A DNA stretch of 64,000 bases, taken from the NCBI RefSeq assembly GCF_040717535.1, contig NZ_JBFEFI010000001.1:62001-126000 (forward strand). Reading direction: 5' to 3'. This stretch comes from Thalassoglobus sp. JC818 (GTDB taxonomy: Bacteria; Planctomycetota; Planctomycetia; Planctomycetales; Planctomycetaceae). The notes below the pieces were generated by a model that was not told the origin of the DNA, did no database searches, and saw only the letters and a program-made list of their open reading frames with translations. Both the position numbers and the translations under genes were made by a program. Within the stretch, counting starts at the first letter, position 1. Every line of letters starts with the position of its first letter. Below are positions 35,186-46,141 of the stretch, one piece after another.

Positions 35186-36726
35186 TGTACGTCAGCGATG
35201 AGTTCATTGATCGAATTCTTGACGGGAGTGCTTCCAACTCAGAAGTGGAGGAATTTCAACTGTGGCTGCAAGTCCCGGAGAACCTTGAGCGGTATGCACT
35301 TCGTACCGAACTTCACGCGGACTTACGCCGTTCTCTACAACGCAAACACATTGAAACGAATGCCCTGAATGAGGGGACTGTCAACTCGTTGAAAGAGTCG
35401 AACTCGCCGCAGAAAACTCGTCACATGCAAAAGGTCCGAACGTCGAAGGGGCTTCTGCTGACGGTGACTGGATTCGCAACAGCAGCTTGTCTCTTCATCG
35501 CATTCTTGCAACTCGCTGGGCGCAACAATCCGATTCCGACTCAACACCCGACAGCTTTGGTGATCAGCAATGTGAGCGGAGTGCTCACAAAGGATGGCCA
35601 GCTATGGACTGACTCAAGCTTACCAGTGGGTGGTTACGAATTGCAGAAAGGACTCTTGAATCTGCAGTTTGGCGGAGGAGTCATGGTCTATGTTGAGGCT
35701 CCTGCCAGTTTCGATGCCGTCAACGACAAGCGAGTCGTGCTTCACCGAGGTCGACTTTCAGCCCGAGTGCCCCCCGAAGGAATTGGCTTCACCGTAGAGA
35801 CTCCTGAGGCGGAGGTCGTCGACTACGGCACTGAATTTTCGGTTGATGTCGAGAGTGGAGCGAGCGAAGTCCACGTGTTTGATGGGCTTGTTCGAGTCCA
35901 CCCGGGAATGTCGAATCAGCGCGATTCCTCAAAGTCGGTGGACCTGAAAGCGTCTCAGGCTCTTCGCATTTCCGACGATGCATCTGAGCCTGAAGACATC
36001 TCTCTCGCGACCGACCGGTTCATTCGCAATTTCGATGAGCCGAGTTTGAATTACGCTCGAGCAATTAAGCGACTGTCGCCTTTGGCCTTCTATCGAATGC
36101 CCATTCGAGACCGAGGATTGGTCTCTGAACCGCTCGAGTATTCTGGAGTGGTGTTAACCGGCGATGGGAAACGTCCGCCGCATGCGAAGGGTGTATTCGT
36201 GGGAGGTTCGCTGCGTGTCGGTGCTGATTCAACCGGCCGCGGAGGACGTGTCGATTCGCCACCAGCATGGAACACGGAGCAATTCTCGTTGACGGTGTTT
36301 GTTTATCTCGAAGAGGCATCACACATCGGAACGGTTGCCACGAACTTGAACGATGAACGCGGAAACTTTTCTCTGAGTCTTGACGAAAGCGGAAAGCTGC
36401 AAGCGACCATCAAGGATAGAGACGGCGATCTCATATCGCTCACCGGCGACTCATCGTTGGATTTGAAATCGTGGCGGCACGTCGTTGTGACGGTCGATGG
36501 TGAGGCGGTCAGCTTCTTCGAAGAGGGCAAACTTGTCGCCTCAACTCCCTTTAAAGCATTGGCTGTGAGTGAATCAGATCCGCTTTGGTTCGGAACTGAC
36601 GCAAGTTTGACTGACGTTTGGAATGGCCGAATTGATGAAGTGGCGTTGTTTGATCGAGCGTTGAGCGCGGACGAAGTCGCTTCGCTTTATCGCACCGCAC
36701 AAGAAGAGATTGCCAGGTTACCATGA
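35185..36726 (+). CDS. FecR-like membrane sensor with LamG domain
   Basis: 513 residues. A cytoplasmic part (1-85) could hold the sigma factor; one transmembrane helix follows (GLLLTVTGFATAACLFIAFL, about 87-107); a FecR domain (about 140-245; FTVETPEAEVVDYGTEFSV, VHVFDGLVRV); and a LamG/concanavalin-like domain (about 320-505; WNTEQFSLTVFVYLEE, WRHVVVTVDGEAVSFFEEG, NGRIDEVALFDRALSADEV). LamG domains often bind sugars, so it may sense polysaccharide. It overlaps the sigma gene and the first sulfatase, strongly implying co-regulation. Confidence 0.87.
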   Translation: MYVSDEFIDRILDGSASNSEVEEFQLWLQVPENLERYALRTELHADLRRSLQRKHIETNALNEGTVNSLKESNSPQKTRHMQKVRTSKGLLLTVTGFATAACLFIAFLQLAGRNNPIPTQHPTALVISNVSGVLTKDGQLWTDSSLPVGGYELQKGLLNLQFGGGVMVYVEAPASFDAVNDKRVVLHRGRLSARVPPEGIGFTVETPEAEVVDYGTEFSVDVESGASEVHVFDGLVRVHPGMSNQRDSSKSVDLKASQALRISDDASEPEDISLATDRFIRNFDEPSLNYARAIKRLSPLAFYRMPIRDRGLVSEPLEYSGVVLTGDGKRPPHAKGVFVGGSLRVGADSTGRGGRVDSPPAWNTEQFSLTVFVYLEEASHIGTVATNLNDERGNFSLSLDESGKLQATIKDRDGDLISLTGDSSLDLKSWRHVVVTVDGEAVSFFEEGKLVASTPFKALAVSESDPLWFGTDASLTDVWNGRIDEVALFDRALSADEVASLYRTAQEEIARLP

Positions 36727-38231
36727 CGAAGAGATTCAACCGAATGTTTTCAAGGCGCGTGGTCACCCCACTAGCCGCACTGCTGCTCTTGTGCTCGGCT
36801 ATTGCCTCCAATCAAGCAATGGCAGCAGACCTTCCGAACATTGTAATCATCCTCGCTGATGATCTTGGGCACGGCAGCCTGAACAGCTACGGAGCGGATG
36901 AGTCACTCATTCGGACTCCAAACATCGACAGACTCGCCAAGCAGGGGAGACGGTTTACTGACGCCAATACTCCGTCGTCGGTTTGCTCTCCGACGCGCTA
37001 CGGTTTACTGACGGGGCGGTACGACTGGAGAACGAATCAGAAGCATGGCGTGGTCAACACCACCGATCCGCTGCACATTGAGACTTCGCGTTCGACCATT
37101 GCGTCGCTATTGAAGTCGTTCGGTTATCGAACCGCAGCTATCGGTAAGTGGCATCTCGGTTATGGCATCACGAAAGCTGACTTCACGAAACAACTCTCGC
37201 CAGGACCACTCGATTTGGGGTTCGATTACCACTTCGCTGTGCCTCAAAACCATGGTGATGCCTCAGGTGTTTATGTCCGCAATCGACAGGTGGTTGGACT
37301 TCGATCGGACCAGACAATTGATGCGGGGGAGTCGCCATATGGGCGGGACTTCATGGGGATTGACGCTCCCCAGCGAGTCGACGAGAACGTGATGGATGAA
37401 CTAACCACGGACGCCGTCAACTGGCTGGGAGAACAGAATCCGGAGACGCCGTTCTTCCTGTATTTCGCACCCGTTGCCATCCATTTTCCGTATACACCCT
37501 CAGAGGAAACACAGGGCTCGAGTGGAACCGGTCTTTATGGAGACTGGATTCACGAGTTGGACATGTCGATTGGTCGAATTCTGGACACCATCGAGCAAAT
37601 GAATGCTACAGAAGAGACGCTCGTCATTTTCACAAGCGACAATGGTGGTGTGCTAGTGACGGAAGGAGATCGCCCTGAAGCTGAAGCTTACCGAGCCGGG
37701 CTCAATTGCAACGGCGATTGGCGCGGTCGCAAGCACAGCATCTACGAGGGTGGTTTCCGAGTTCCGTTTCTAGTCCGCTGGCCAGGACATGTTCAGGCTG
37801 GATCGATCTGTAATGAAACCGTCAGCCTCGTCGACATGTACGCCACGTTTTCCGCAATCATCGGTCAACCGATTCCAGCCAACGAGGCTGTCGCTGAAGA
37901 CAGCTTTAACGTGCTCCCTGCAATCCTCGGGACGCCGCATACTGAGCCGTTGCGGCCGTCAATGATCGTTCACAGCCCCAACGGAAACTTCGCCATCCGT
38001 AGTGGACAATGGAAATACGTCGAAGGCCAGCCAAGTCCGACGCTCAAACGCGTCCCTCGAAAGGATGAACTCCACGCACAGCTTTACAACCTGCAGGACG
38101 ATCCGAGTGAGAAGAATAACGTCATCGATGAACATCCGAAAATCGCCAAGCAACTGGCTGAACATCTAAATCAACAACGGACTGATGGCCGATCGTCGAG
38201 ACTGACACCATTGGGAGAAAATAAAGAATGA
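36723..38231 (+). CDS. sulfatase 1 (type I, arylsulfatase A-like)
   Basis: 502-residue secreted sulfatase. Signal peptide (LAALLLLCSAIASNQAMA), metal Asp pair in IILADDLGHGS, and the formylglycine site C88 in VCSPTR, then GKWHLGYG and FTSDNGG with the metal Asp/Asn. Cys88 must be converted to formylglycine by a maturase that is not in this window. It removes sulfate esters, probably from sugars. The start overlaps the FecR gene by 4 bases (ATGA) and the stop overlaps sulfatase 2 the same way. Confidence 0.93.
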   Translation: MTKRFNRMFSRRVVTPLAALLLLCSAIASNQAMAADLPNIVIILADDLGHGSLNSYGADESLIRTPNIDRLAKQGRRFTDANTPSSVCSPTRYGLLTGRYDWRTNQKHGVVNTTDPLHIETSRSTIASLLKSFGYRTAAIGKWHLGYGITKADFTKQLSPGPLDLGFDYHFAVPQNHGDASGVYVRNRQVVGLRSDQTIDAGESPYGRDFMGIDAPQRVDENVMDELTTDAVNWLGEQNPETPFFLYFAPVAIHFPYTPSEETQGSSGTGLYGDWIHELDMSIGRILDTIEQMNATEETLVIFTSDNGGVLVTEGDRPEAEAYRAGLNCNGDWRGRKHSIYEGGFRVPFLVRWPGHVQAGSICNETVSLVDMYATFSAIIGQPIPANEAVAEDSFNVLPAILGTPHTEPLRPSMIVHSPNGNFAIRSGQWKYVEGQPSPTLKRVPRKDELHAQLYNLQDDPSEKNNVIDEHPKIAKQLAEHLNQQRTDGRSSRLTPLGENKE

Positions 38232-39580
38232 AGAACACCACTCTATCAGTGTTTTCCGGATCGCTATTCGCGATCCTATTATTCGCTGGGCTAGCAACGA
38301 GCCTGCAAGCTGCTGATCAACCACCAAATATTGTCTTTCTGTTTGCAGATGATCTCGGCTACGGTGACCTCGGATGTTATGGACATCCGTACGCTCGAAC
38401 ACCTTCGCTCGACGCACTCGCGGCAGAAGGAACGCGGTTCACTCAGTTCAATGTGACAGGCGTGACATGTAATCCCAGTCGAACTGGACTCATGACAGGG
38501 TTATTTCCTGCCCGGTTCGAGAAATACTCCGCGGATTACGGATTCGAAGGCCGAGTGACGATTACCGAGTTGCTCAAACAAAGAGGCTATAAAACCGGTC
38601 ACTTCGGCAAATGGCACATCGGACCAGATGACCGTGATGGCACTTACGGCATCGACACGATCAAAACCATCGGCAAGAGTCGCGACAAAACCGCAGGTCG
38701 TGATGACGACTTGTACTCGGCAGCGATCGATTTCATGAAGGAGAACAAGGACGGTCCTTTTTACGTCAACGTTTGGGGTCACGCGACGCACTTTCCCGTC
38801 AATACCCCAGAGAACCTGGTCGCCGGATTCAAAGACGTCCGTGTTGACCGGAGAGACTTTGCTCCGACCATGCAGCACAAATTCGATGAGTGCCTGGAAA
38901 TCGGCGGCGATTTAGATGAGTCGATGCAGCAATACCTTGGCGATGTTTATCAAATCGACTTAAACGTCGGTCGTATACTGAAAACGATCGACGAACTGGG
39001 ACTCAAGGAAAACACCATTGTCGTGTTTTCCAGCGATCACGGACCAGCACCTGTGATTCTCGGCAAGAAAGGTGCGAGAGAGTTCTCGAACAACATGCTC
39101 GGCTACGCGGGAGAATTTCGCGGGGGAAAGCACGAGCAGTACGAAGGAGGCACGCGAGTCCCCTTCATCATTCGCTGGCCAGGCAAAGTCAAAGCGGGTC
39201 GAGTTGATACATCAAGCGTTTGCTCATTCATCGACTGGATGCCAACTCTTTGCTCGATTGCAGGGATCAATGAATTGCCCGAGCAATTAGACGGTGAAGA
39301 CATCTCGGAAGTCTTCTTCGGAACGGCCGGACAGCGCAACAAACCACTGATGTGGAAGACAAGCAGCACCGGGAGCGCTCCAGCAATCCGCGATGGTGAC
39401 TGGAAATTGCACTTGAATCGCAGGCGCGACAATGGGGTCGAGCTTTACGATCTCGCGTCTGATCCGAGTGAAAGCAAGAACGTAGCTGCCGATCACCCGC
39501 AAGTTGTTGCCCAACTCCGAAAACAGTTGCGATCATGGGTCGATGAGCTTCCAACACAGTACGAAAAGACATCGGAATGA
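38228..39580 (+). CDS. sulfatase 2 (type I)
   Basis: 450-residue secreted sulfatase: signal peptide ([17 protein letters not shown]), metal Asp pair in [13 protein letters not shown], active-site Cys81 in [15 protein letters not shown], and VVFSSDHGP with the late metal ligand. It has His rather than Asn after the last Asp, as in some sulfatase subfamilies. Both ends overlap neighbours by 4 bases. Its sequence is clearly different from sulfatase 1, so it probably acts on another linkage or sugar. Confidence 0.93.
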   Translation: MKNTTLSVFSGSLFAILLFAGLATSLQAADQPPNIVFLFADDLGYGDLGCYGHPYARTPSLDALAAEGTRFTQFNVTGVTCNPSRTGLMTGLFPARFEKYSADYGFEGRVTITELLKQRGYKTGHFGKWHIGPDDRDGTYGIDTIKTIGKSRDKTAGRDDDLYSAAIDFMKENKDGPFYVNVWGHATHFPVNTPENLVAGFKDVRVDRRDFAPTMQHKFDECLEIGGDLDESMQQYLGDVYQIDLNVGRILKTIDELGLKENTIVVFSSDHGPAPVILGKKGAREFSNNMLGYAGEFRGGKHEQYEGGTRVPFIIRWPGKVKAGRVDTSSVCSFIDWMPTLCSIAGINELPEQLDGEDISEVFFGTAGQRNKPLMWKTSSTGSAPAIRDGDWKLHLNRRRDNGVELYDLASDPSESKNVAADHPQVVAQLRKQLRSWVDELPTQYEKTSE

Positions 39581-41049
39581 TGAAACAAATCATGCTTCTC
39601 ACATTGATCTGGGTACTTCTTGCTCCCATTTCGACGTTCGAGACATGTGCAGCAACTCCGGAAGATCGAAAGCCTAACTTCATCGTCATCTTGGCTGACG
39701 ACTTGGGTTACGGCGACATCTCGTGCTACGGGGCTGACGACATTGCAACTCCGAATATCGATCGAATGGCCGTTGAGGGAGCGAAATTCAATAGCTTTTA
39801 TGTCTCCCCAGTCTGTTCGCCGACGCGTGCGTCGCTGATGACTGGCAGCCATTCGACACGCATCGGGATCGGCGGAGTTCTGTTTCCGCGCAACAACCAT
39901 GGCTTAAACCCAGAAGAGATTACGCTTCCGGAGCTGTTGATAGAGCAGAGGTATGCGACGGCAATCATCGGAAAATGGCACCTCGGCAATGAGGAGATGT
40001 TTCAGCCATTGAACCATGGCTTTGATTATTGGTTTGGAACACCGTCATCCAACAGCCAGTTTTACTACCCAAGACTTAAAGAGTACGCAGAGGGCTGCAT
40101 CTTCCGAGAGGGTTACACTCGCGATGGCATTTTTCAAAGAGAAACGGCCGCATGCCCGCTCGTTCGTAACAACGTCGTCATCGAAGTTCCTGCTGACCAG
40201 ACACAATTCACTCAACGGTACACGCAAGAGGCCGTCCGCTTCATCACTGAGAAGAGAGACCAACCCTTTTTCGTTTATGTGGCTCACAATATGCCACATA
40301 TTCCTCTGCATGCATCGGAGAAATTTATCGGCAGCAGCGATCGCGGAATCTATGGCGACACAATTCAGGAACTCGACTGGAGCACTGGGGAGATTCTGAG
40401 AACCCTCAAAGAACTCGGAATCGATCACAATACGCTGGTCATTTTCACTTCTGACAATGGTCCCAACGTCAGCAAAGGCGGTAGTGCAGGGCCATTGAAA
40501 GGTGTAAAAGGATCGACTCTCGAAGGAGGAGTTCGCGTTCCGTTCGTCGCTCGCTGGCCTGGAACAATTCCAGAAGGCACTGAATCCGACGAACCAATCA
40601 CTGCCATGGATTTGCTGCCAACTCTGACAAAACTGGCTGGCGGTGAGGTTCCTAACGACCGCATCATCGACGGGAAAGACATCGGACCGCTGCTCGCTGG
40701 AGAGCCGAGTGCGAAGCCTCCACATGATGCGATTTACTACCTGCGAGGCCGAGGAATACAGGGTATCCGCGTCGGGAACTGGAAATACCGAATTGCCATC
40801 GAAAAAGATCCGAAGGCAAAGAGCTCGAAGCGGTCGGATGCGAACAGCGAGAAGGCAAAGAAGATCACAGTTGAGACGCTCTACAACCTCCAGAACGATA
40901 TCGGCGAGCAAAACAATCTTTTGAGCACTCACCCTGATGTGGCTGCAAGATTGAAGTCACAGTTGAATATTTTTGAAGACGAACTTCGCAATCACCTCAG
41001 ACCTGCAGGAGTTGCGCGTAACGTTGATCGGAAGGAAATGGACCAATGA
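39577..41049 (+). CDS. sulfatase 3 (arylsulfatase/GALNS-like)
   Basis: 490-residue secreted sulfatase: N-terminal hydrophobic signal ([15 protein letters not shown]), [13 protein letters not shown], Cys80 in VCSPTR, GKWHLGN, and [14 protein letters not shown]. The [18 protein letters not shown] segment is the common arylsulfatase A/GALNS-type substrate-edge motif. The tail holds a Lys/Ser-rich insertion (about 415-435) before the final helix. 4-base overlaps on both sides. Confidence 0.93.
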   Translation: MMKQIMLLTLIWVLLAPISTFETCAATPEDRKPNFIVILADDLGYGDISCYGADDIATPNIDRMAVEGAKFNSFYVSPVCSPTRASLMTGSHSTRIGIGGVLFPRNNHGLNPEEITLPELLIEQRYATAIIGKWHLGNEEMFQPLNHGFDYWFGTPSSNSQFYYPRLKEYAEGCIFREGYTRDGIFQRETAACPLVRNNVVIEVPADQTQFTQRYTQEAVRFITEKRDQPFFVYVAHNMPHIPLHASEKFIGSSDRGIYGDTIQELDWSTGEILRTLKELGIDHNTLVIFTSDNGPNVSKGGSAGPLKGVKGSTLEGGVRVPFVARWPGTIPEGTESDEPITAMDLLPTLTKLAGGEVPNDRIIDGKDIGPLLAGEPSAKPPHDAIYYLRGRGIQGIRVGNWKYRIAIEKDPKAKSSKRSDANSEKAKKITVETLYNLQNDIGEQNNLLSTHPDVAARLKSQLNIFEDELRNHLRPAGVARNVDRKEMDQ

Positions 41050-42506
41050 GATGTATGTTGCCACTGCTGTTACTAACAGTTGCGCCGGTAGTCTCCACAG
41101 CTAAGGCTGCGGATTTGGATAACAATCGGTCCATGAATGTCTTGTTGCTGATTGTCGACGACCTCAATACATGGCTTTTGGAAGACCCAACGCGGTACTC
41201 CGGAAAAGTTGTCGCTCCAAACATCCAACAACTCGCCAGCGAAGGCGTGCTGTTTCACAACGCATACACCGCCAGCCCGGTCTGTACACCCTCGAGAACT
41301 GCGTTTCTTTCTGGTGTCGCGCCATGGAAGTCTGGCGTTTCTCGAAATGGAGTCAAAGTTGATGACAGTGAAGTGTTGAAAGATGTCCCTTCGCTGTTCA
41401 AGACTTTTCAAGATCAGGACTACTGGATCGGATCGTTCGGCAAGGTGACTCACGGATACGACACCGGAGTAAAGTATGACGCTTCAATGAATCACAAGCG
41501 GACCCCAGCTCCGCCGGGAGCTCCGCTGAATGGAATTGCCCTCAACGCTGGCGGCAAACTTACAGAACGCGACTGGGGGGCGACTCACCTCGACGAAGAT
41601 GAAATGAGTGATAAGCGACTGGCCGATGCCGCGATCGAAGCTTTAAGTCGCCAACACGACAAACCATTCTTCATCGCGTGTGGTCTTTTTCATCCGCACT
41701 ATCCATGGTACGTCCCGCAGAAGTACCTCGACATGTATCCCCTCGACGCGATCGAACTTCCACCAATTCAGGCCGATGATCTCAACGACATTCCGGATTT
41801 TGGCCAGCAATTTGTGAATCTCGGTTGGGACAAACAAATCAAAGAGACCAGGCAAGTCAAAGAAGCAATCCGTGGATATCTGGCGAGTGTCTCATTCTCC
41901 GACGCTCACATGGGACGCGTTCTGAAGGCACTCGACGAAAGTCCGCACCACGAGAACACCATTGTCGTTTTGATCAGCGACCATGGATTTCACCTCGGCG
42001 AGAAACAGAACTGGACGAAGGCAACGTTGTGGGAAGAAGCAACGGACAGCGTGATGATGTGGCGCGTGCCGGGCGTGACTGAAACGAATCAAATCTGCAC
42101 ACGACCAGTTTCTCTCCTCGACATCTACCCGACACTCGTCGACTTGCTGGGAATTGATCGACCAAACCATCTCGATGGAGAGTCTCTGCTGCCGTTACTC
42201 AAAGACGTGCAGGCACCGAGAATTCATCCGGCCATCACAGTTTATGATGGTCACATGTCCGTCCGCACTGAGACCGCTCGATTCATTCGATATTGGGACG
42301 GGGTAACAGAACTGTATGACCGGACGAGTGATCCTCACGAGTGGACAAACCAAACTGACAACCCCAACTTCAGCACGCTCAAAACTCAGCTTTCGAGCAT
42401 GCTGCCGTCCATGGAGGAGATTGTCGAACCGCTTCCGAGTCGTCAAGCTGGAGCCATCAACTCAACTCCCCGTAAGGCGGACCGTGAGCGAACGAAGAGC
42501 AGGTAG
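41046..42506 (+). CDS. sulfatase 4 (iduronate-2-sulfatase-like)
   Basis: 486-residue secreted sulfatase of a different branch. The N-terminal metal motif is [11 protein letters not shown] instead of ADDLGYG; Cys80 in [14 protein letters not shown] in place of [24 protein letters not shown] and [20 protein letters not shown] are hallmarks of iduronate-2-sulfatase-type enzymes (SulfAtlas S1_7-like). This suggests attack on uronic acid-type or similar sulfates within the substrate. It overlaps sulfatase 3 by 4 bases; a 60-base gap follows. Confidence 0.92.
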   Translation: MRCMLPLLLLTVAPVVSTAKAADLDNNRSMNVLLLIVDDLNTWLLEDPTRYSGKVVAPNIQQLASEGVLFHNAYTASPVCTPSRTAFLSGVAPWKSGVSRNGVKVDDSEVLKDVPSLFKTFQDQDYWIGSFGKVTHGYDTGVKYDASMNHKRTPAPPGAPLNGIALNAGGKLTERDWGATHLDEDEMSDKRLADAAIEALSRQHDKPFFIACGLFHPHYPWYVPQKYLDMYPLDAIELPPIQADDLNDIPDFGQQFVNLGWDKQIKETRQVKEAIRGYLASVSFSDAHMGRVLKALDESPHHENTIVVLISDHGFHLGEKQNWTKATLWEEATDSVMMWRVPGVTETNQICTRPVSLLDIYPTLVDLLGIDRPNHLDGESLLPLLKDVQAPRIHPAITVYDGHMSVRTETARFIRYWDGVTELYDRTSDPHEWTNQTDNPNFSTLKTQLSSMLPSMEEIVEPLPSRQAGAINSTPRKADRERTKSR

Positions 42507-42566
42507 TCGTCACCTCCGCAGTTTGATCCGGTTCGCAGTATTTATCAGTGCATCAGGAACTCAGCT

Positions 42567-43934
42567 ATGACGTGGCAACGTGACTTCAGATTCCGACTTC
42601 GTAACTCAACCGGATTGTTGGCAGCTGCGTTCTTAATTCTTACAGGATCTTTGATCGCTGCTGACCGACCGAACGTGATCGTCATCATGGCGGATGACAT
42701 CGGAGCTGAGGGTTTGGCCTGCTATGGCAGCACGATTTACACGACTCCGCACCTGGACCAGATGGCGGCGGAAGGAGTTCGCTTCAACAATGCGTACGCG
42801 ACGCCACTCTGTACTCCGACTCGCGTCATGATCATGAGCGGCCTGTATCCCAACCGAACCGGCTATCGCAGCCTGATCGGAAAAGGCAAAGGCATTCGAC
42901 TCGTTCCGGACATCAGGACTTTTGCTCATGATTTCCGTGATGCTGGCTACGCAACAGCCATTGCAGGCAAATGGCAGCTGGGCAAGTTCGACGAATACCC
43001 ACAGCAGCCCGTCCAACACGGCTTTGACGAGTACTGTATGTGGACTTGGATTTATGAGGGGAAGAAAGCGAGTCGATACTACGGTCCGCAAATTTACCGC
43101 GAAGACACGATTATCAATGGTGCTCCTGAAGACTTCGGCCCCGACGACTATCGTGAATTCGTTCTTGATTTCATCGATCGAAAGAAAGATGAGCCATTCT
43201 TTTTCTACTTCCCGATGGCCCTGGTCCACTCTCCGTTTATTAACCCACCCGCTCTGAAAGAACGGTCCGAATCAAAATTCACCGACGACCTCGACAAACA
43301 AACTCGAGCCTTTGGCCACATGATCACCTACATGGATCAAGTGGTTGGTGACATCCTTTCCAAACTCAAAGAGCACAACCTTGAAGAGAACACCTTGGTG
43401 CTGTTCACAGGAGACAATGGAACACATAAGAGCATCACAAGCAAGCTGCCAGACTTAGACATCAAAGGTGGCAAAGGCTCGATGACGGAAGCTGGCAGTC
43501 GAGTTCCTTTGCTCGCTTGGTGGCCCGCTAAAGTGAAGCCGGGCGTTCGGGACGAATTCTTCTGCCTCGTCGATGTTCTCCCGACGATTCAATCAATCGC
43601 CGGGATCGAGTTGGACCGCGAAGTCGATGGCATGGACCTTTCCCATCTGATCATGGGAGGCGAAGGCACAGATCGAGAGCGAGTACTGATCAACTACGGC
43701 CGAGGCTACTTTGTTCGCGAAGAACGCTTCCGACTCAATCAAGACGGAAACCTGTACGACATCCCGATCACGTCGGACGCTTCACGCTACAGCGAAACCA
43801 TCACCACAGACGCAGCACACGAAGCCGATCGTAATCGCTTGCAAGCGATTCTCGACGACTTCATGGCCATTGAAGCACAATACGACGAAAAAGCATCTTC
43901 TGGCGGAAAGAAGAAACAGCCTTCCAAAATGTAG
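42567..43934 (+). CDS. sulfatase 5 (type I)
   Basis: 455-residue secreted sulfatase: signal (STGLLAAAFLILTGSLIAA), metal Asp pair in IVIMADDIGAEGLAC, Cys82 in LCTPTR, GKWQLGKFDEYPQQP (Gln in place of the usual His), and LFTGDNGTHKSI. The GKWQLG variant and the MWTWIYEGKKASRYYGP substrate loop set it apart from the others. It starts 60 bases after sulfatase 4 and is probably still on the same transcript. Confidence 0.92.
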   Translation: MTWQRDFRFRLRNSTGLLAAAFLILTGSLIAADRPNVIVIMADDIGAEGLACYGSTIYTTPHLDQMAAEGVRFNNAYATPLCTPTRVMIMSGLYPNRTGYRSLIGKGKGIRLVPDIRTFAHDFRDAGYATAIAGKWQLGKFDEYPQQPVQHGFDEYCMWTWIYEGKKASRYYGPQIYREDTIINGAPEDFGPDDYREFVLDFIDRKKDEPFFFYFPMALVHSPFINPPALKERSESKFTDDLDKQTRAFGHMITYMDQVVGDILSKLKEHNLEENTLVLFTGDNGTHKSITSKLPDLDIKGGKGSMTEAGSRVPLLAWWPAKVKPGVRDEFFCLVDVLPTIQSIAGIELDREVDGMDLSHLIMGGEGTDRERVLINYGRGYFVREERFRLNQDGNLYDIPITSDASRYSETITTDAAHEADRNRLQAILDDFMAIEAQYDEKASSGGKKKQPSKM

Positions 43935-43996
43935 CAGTAAGTCAAGTTGCAATGCCGCAACTTCAGAGATTTTGACAGCCCAAGAAAGTTTAGTTA

Positions 43997-45577
43997 ATGC
44001 ATCGCACTCCCAGTCACTTTGGCTTTCTCTTCGGCAGAACAGTTCTCATGCGACTGCTTCTGATGGTTACATGGATGTTGAGTGGCACCATTGAAGCTGC
44101 TGAAAAGCCGAATATCGTTCTTCTGTTTATTGACGACTGGGCGTGGAACGGTTCGCCAGTTGAGATGAACGATTCGATGCCAAATTCTCGCATGCCCGTT
44201 GTGCAAATGCCAAACGTTGAGCGACTGGCTCGCGAGGGGATGAAATTCACAAATGCGTACGCGTCACCCCAGTGTTCTCCGTCTCGAGTCTGCGTTCAGA
44301 CCGGTCAATCCTCGCCGCGAAACGGATACACCGTTTTCATGAACGACCGGGGACAGGACTATTTCGATGAGAAAGGCTACCCCGATTTTCCTGTGATCCC
44401 ATGTGTCTCGGATATGACGATCGACAAAGATGCTGTCACGATTCCGGAGGCACTAAAGCCACTTGGCTATGTCAGCGCACACATTGGAAAATGGCACATG
44501 CGCGGTGATCCCGGTGACGAAGGTTATGTCGTGCATGATGGGGACACGAGCAATAATCCCGGCAACACGCTCTCAGACGATGAAAAACAACGTCTGCCAG
44601 ACGATCTGACTGATCCCAAGCTGATGTTCAGTGTGACAGAGCGAGCTCTCTCATTCATGAACGAACAGGCGAATGCAAGTCAGCCGTTTTACTTGCAGAT
44701 TTCTCACTACGCGATGCACGAAGGTCGCGAGTGTCTGCCAGCGACGCGAGAGAAGTATACCCAGCATCCGCTTGTCCAGGCTTATTATCAAAAAATTGGC
44801 AAGACTGCTGAGACGGTGAAACGCAAAGAAGATCCAGCAATCTGGCTGGGCATGGCGGAAGATCTCGACGGACGCATTGGAGCCGTCCTCGATCGAATTC
44901 GAGAGTTGGGAATTGAGGACAACACCTATGTCGTCTTGGTCTCTGACAATGGTTATCGCCACGATGAATTGCTGCTGACAGAAGGCCTCACTCAACCGCA
45001 CCACTCTGCCAAATGGTGGGTCTGGCAAGGCGGAATCCGCGTCCCGATGATCGTCCGTGGCCCTGGGATCAAGGCAGAGTCAGTCTTTACGGGCAACGTC
45101 GTTAACTACGACTTCCTGCCGACTTTCGTGGACTGGGCTGGTGGTGATCCATCCAGTTTGAAGAACATCGACGGAATCAGTCTCGCCCGTTACATGACCG
45201 GTGAGCCAGCTACGGTAGACTTCCTGCAGCGGAATCTCTATTTCCATTACCCTCACTACCGATCGAGCATGCCGCATTCGGCAGTCGTTTCCGGGACCCG
45301 AAAGCTGTTGCATTTCTACGAAAAACCGGATGTTCCGATGCTGTTCGATCTTGCAGAAGACATGGGTGAAGTTCACAACATCTCCGGGACTCACCCCGAC
45401 GAACACAGCAAGATGTTTTCCGAGATGATGGACTACTTCGAGCGTGTCGGAGCTCGAATTCCGAAACTCAATCCGAACTATGACGCGACAGCGTATCAGA
45501 ACTCAAAGGAGTACGAAAAACGGCTTCAATGGGGTCCATTCGCTGACCGGAGACCATTGGAAGAAGACGAGAAGTGA
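43997..45577 (+). CDS. sulfatase 6 (type I)
   Basis: 526-residue secreted sulfatase, last of the tandem row. Signal ([17 protein letters not shown]), metal pair in [19 protein letters not shown] with an unusual insertion, Cys93 in [19 protein letters not shown], and [12 protein letters not shown]. The insertion after the metal pair and the DNGY motif place it in a different subfamily from 1-5. ATG at 44048 is an alternative start, just at the signal peptide. It follows sulfatase 5 by 62 bases and is convergent with the GNAT gene. Confidence 0.92.
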   Translation: MHRTPSHFGFLFGRTVLMRLLLMVTWMLSGTIEAAEKPNIVLLFIDDWAWNGSPVEMNDSMPNSRMPVVQMPNVERLAREGMKFTNAYASPQCSPSRVCVQTGQSSPRNGYTVFMNDRGQDYFDEKGYPDFPVIPCVSDMTIDKDAVTIPEALKPLGYVSAHIGKWHMRGDPGDEGYVVHDGDTSNNPGNTLSDDEKQRLPDDLTDPKLMFSVTERALSFMNEQANASQPFYLQISHYAMHEGRECLPATREKYTQHPLVQAYYQKIGKTAETVKRKEDPAIWLGMAEDLDGRIGAVLDRIRELGIEDNTYVVLVSDNGYRHDELLLTEGLTQPHHSAKWWVWQGGIRVPMIVRGPGIKAESVFTGNVVNYDFLPTFVDWAGGDPSSLKNIDGISLARYMTGEPATVDFLQRNLYFHYPHYRSSMPHSAVVSGTRKLLHFYEKPDVPMLFDLAEDMGEVHNISGTHPDEHSKMFSEMMDYFERVGARIPKLNPNYDATAYQNSKEYEKRLQWGPFADRRPLEEDEK

Positions 45578-45631
45578 TACATGCATCGCAAGTTTGAAGA
45601 CTTCGACTGAATTGGAGTTTCTCTGCTACAG

Positions 45632-46132
45632 CTATTCACATTCTGTCAACTGCTTAAACATCACGTGGGCATCAACGAATCCGTGCTCTGAATGTCGAAA
45701 CGCACCGGGCAAGGTGCCGACGACTTGAAATCCCAGCTTCTTCCAAAGCCAAATCGCCCCTTCGTTCGTTGAAACGACCAAATTGAATTGCATCGATCGA
45801 AATCCCCGAGCAACGGCTTCGGTTTGTGAATGTTCACACATCGCTGAGGCGACACCGCGACCTCTCGCTGACTCGCCGACGACATAGCCGCAGTTGCAAA
45901 CGTGATTGCCGAGACCTGGCTGATTGGGTTTGAGGTAGTAGCTGCCAAGAATTGTGCCCGCTTCATCGACAGCTACAAAAGTCGATCGTGGAGCATCGAT
46001 CCACACCTGATGAGCTTCCATCTCGGTGATCTCAGGAGAGAAAACATACGTCTTTCCGGCCTGAAAGATCGGCTCTAGAATCTTCCAGACGGCGCTCCAG
46101 TCGGACTCGTTGAACTCTCGAACATCGACCAT
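45632..46132 (-). CDS. GNAT family N-acetyltransferase
   Basis: 166-residue cytoplasmic acetyltransferase: VREFNESDWSAVWKILEPIF, then the acetyl-CoA site VVGESARGRGVASAMCEH (R/QxxGxG/A motif A) and NEGAIWLWKKLGFQVVGTLPGA. Close in layout to phosphinothricin/amino-group acetyltransferases. ATG at 46132 (GTG at 46135 also possible). It is the last gene of a four-gene minus-strand operon with spacers of only 4-9 bases. Confidence 0.88.
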   Translation of the reverse strand: MVDVREFNESDWSAVWKILEPIFQAGKTYVFSPEITEMEAHQVWIDAPRSTFVAVDEAGTILGSYYLKPNQPGLGNHVCNCGYVVGESARGRGVASAMCEHSQTEAVARGFRSMQFNLVVSTNEGAIWLWKKLGFQVVGTLPGAFRHSEHGFVDAHVMFKQLTECE

Positions 46133-46141
46133 CACAACTCT

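Noticed and set aside
36723-45577. Tandem sulfatases as a recent gene duplication array
   Set aside because: The six proteins differ widely in length and in motifs outside the active site, so they are old paralogues, not recent copies.
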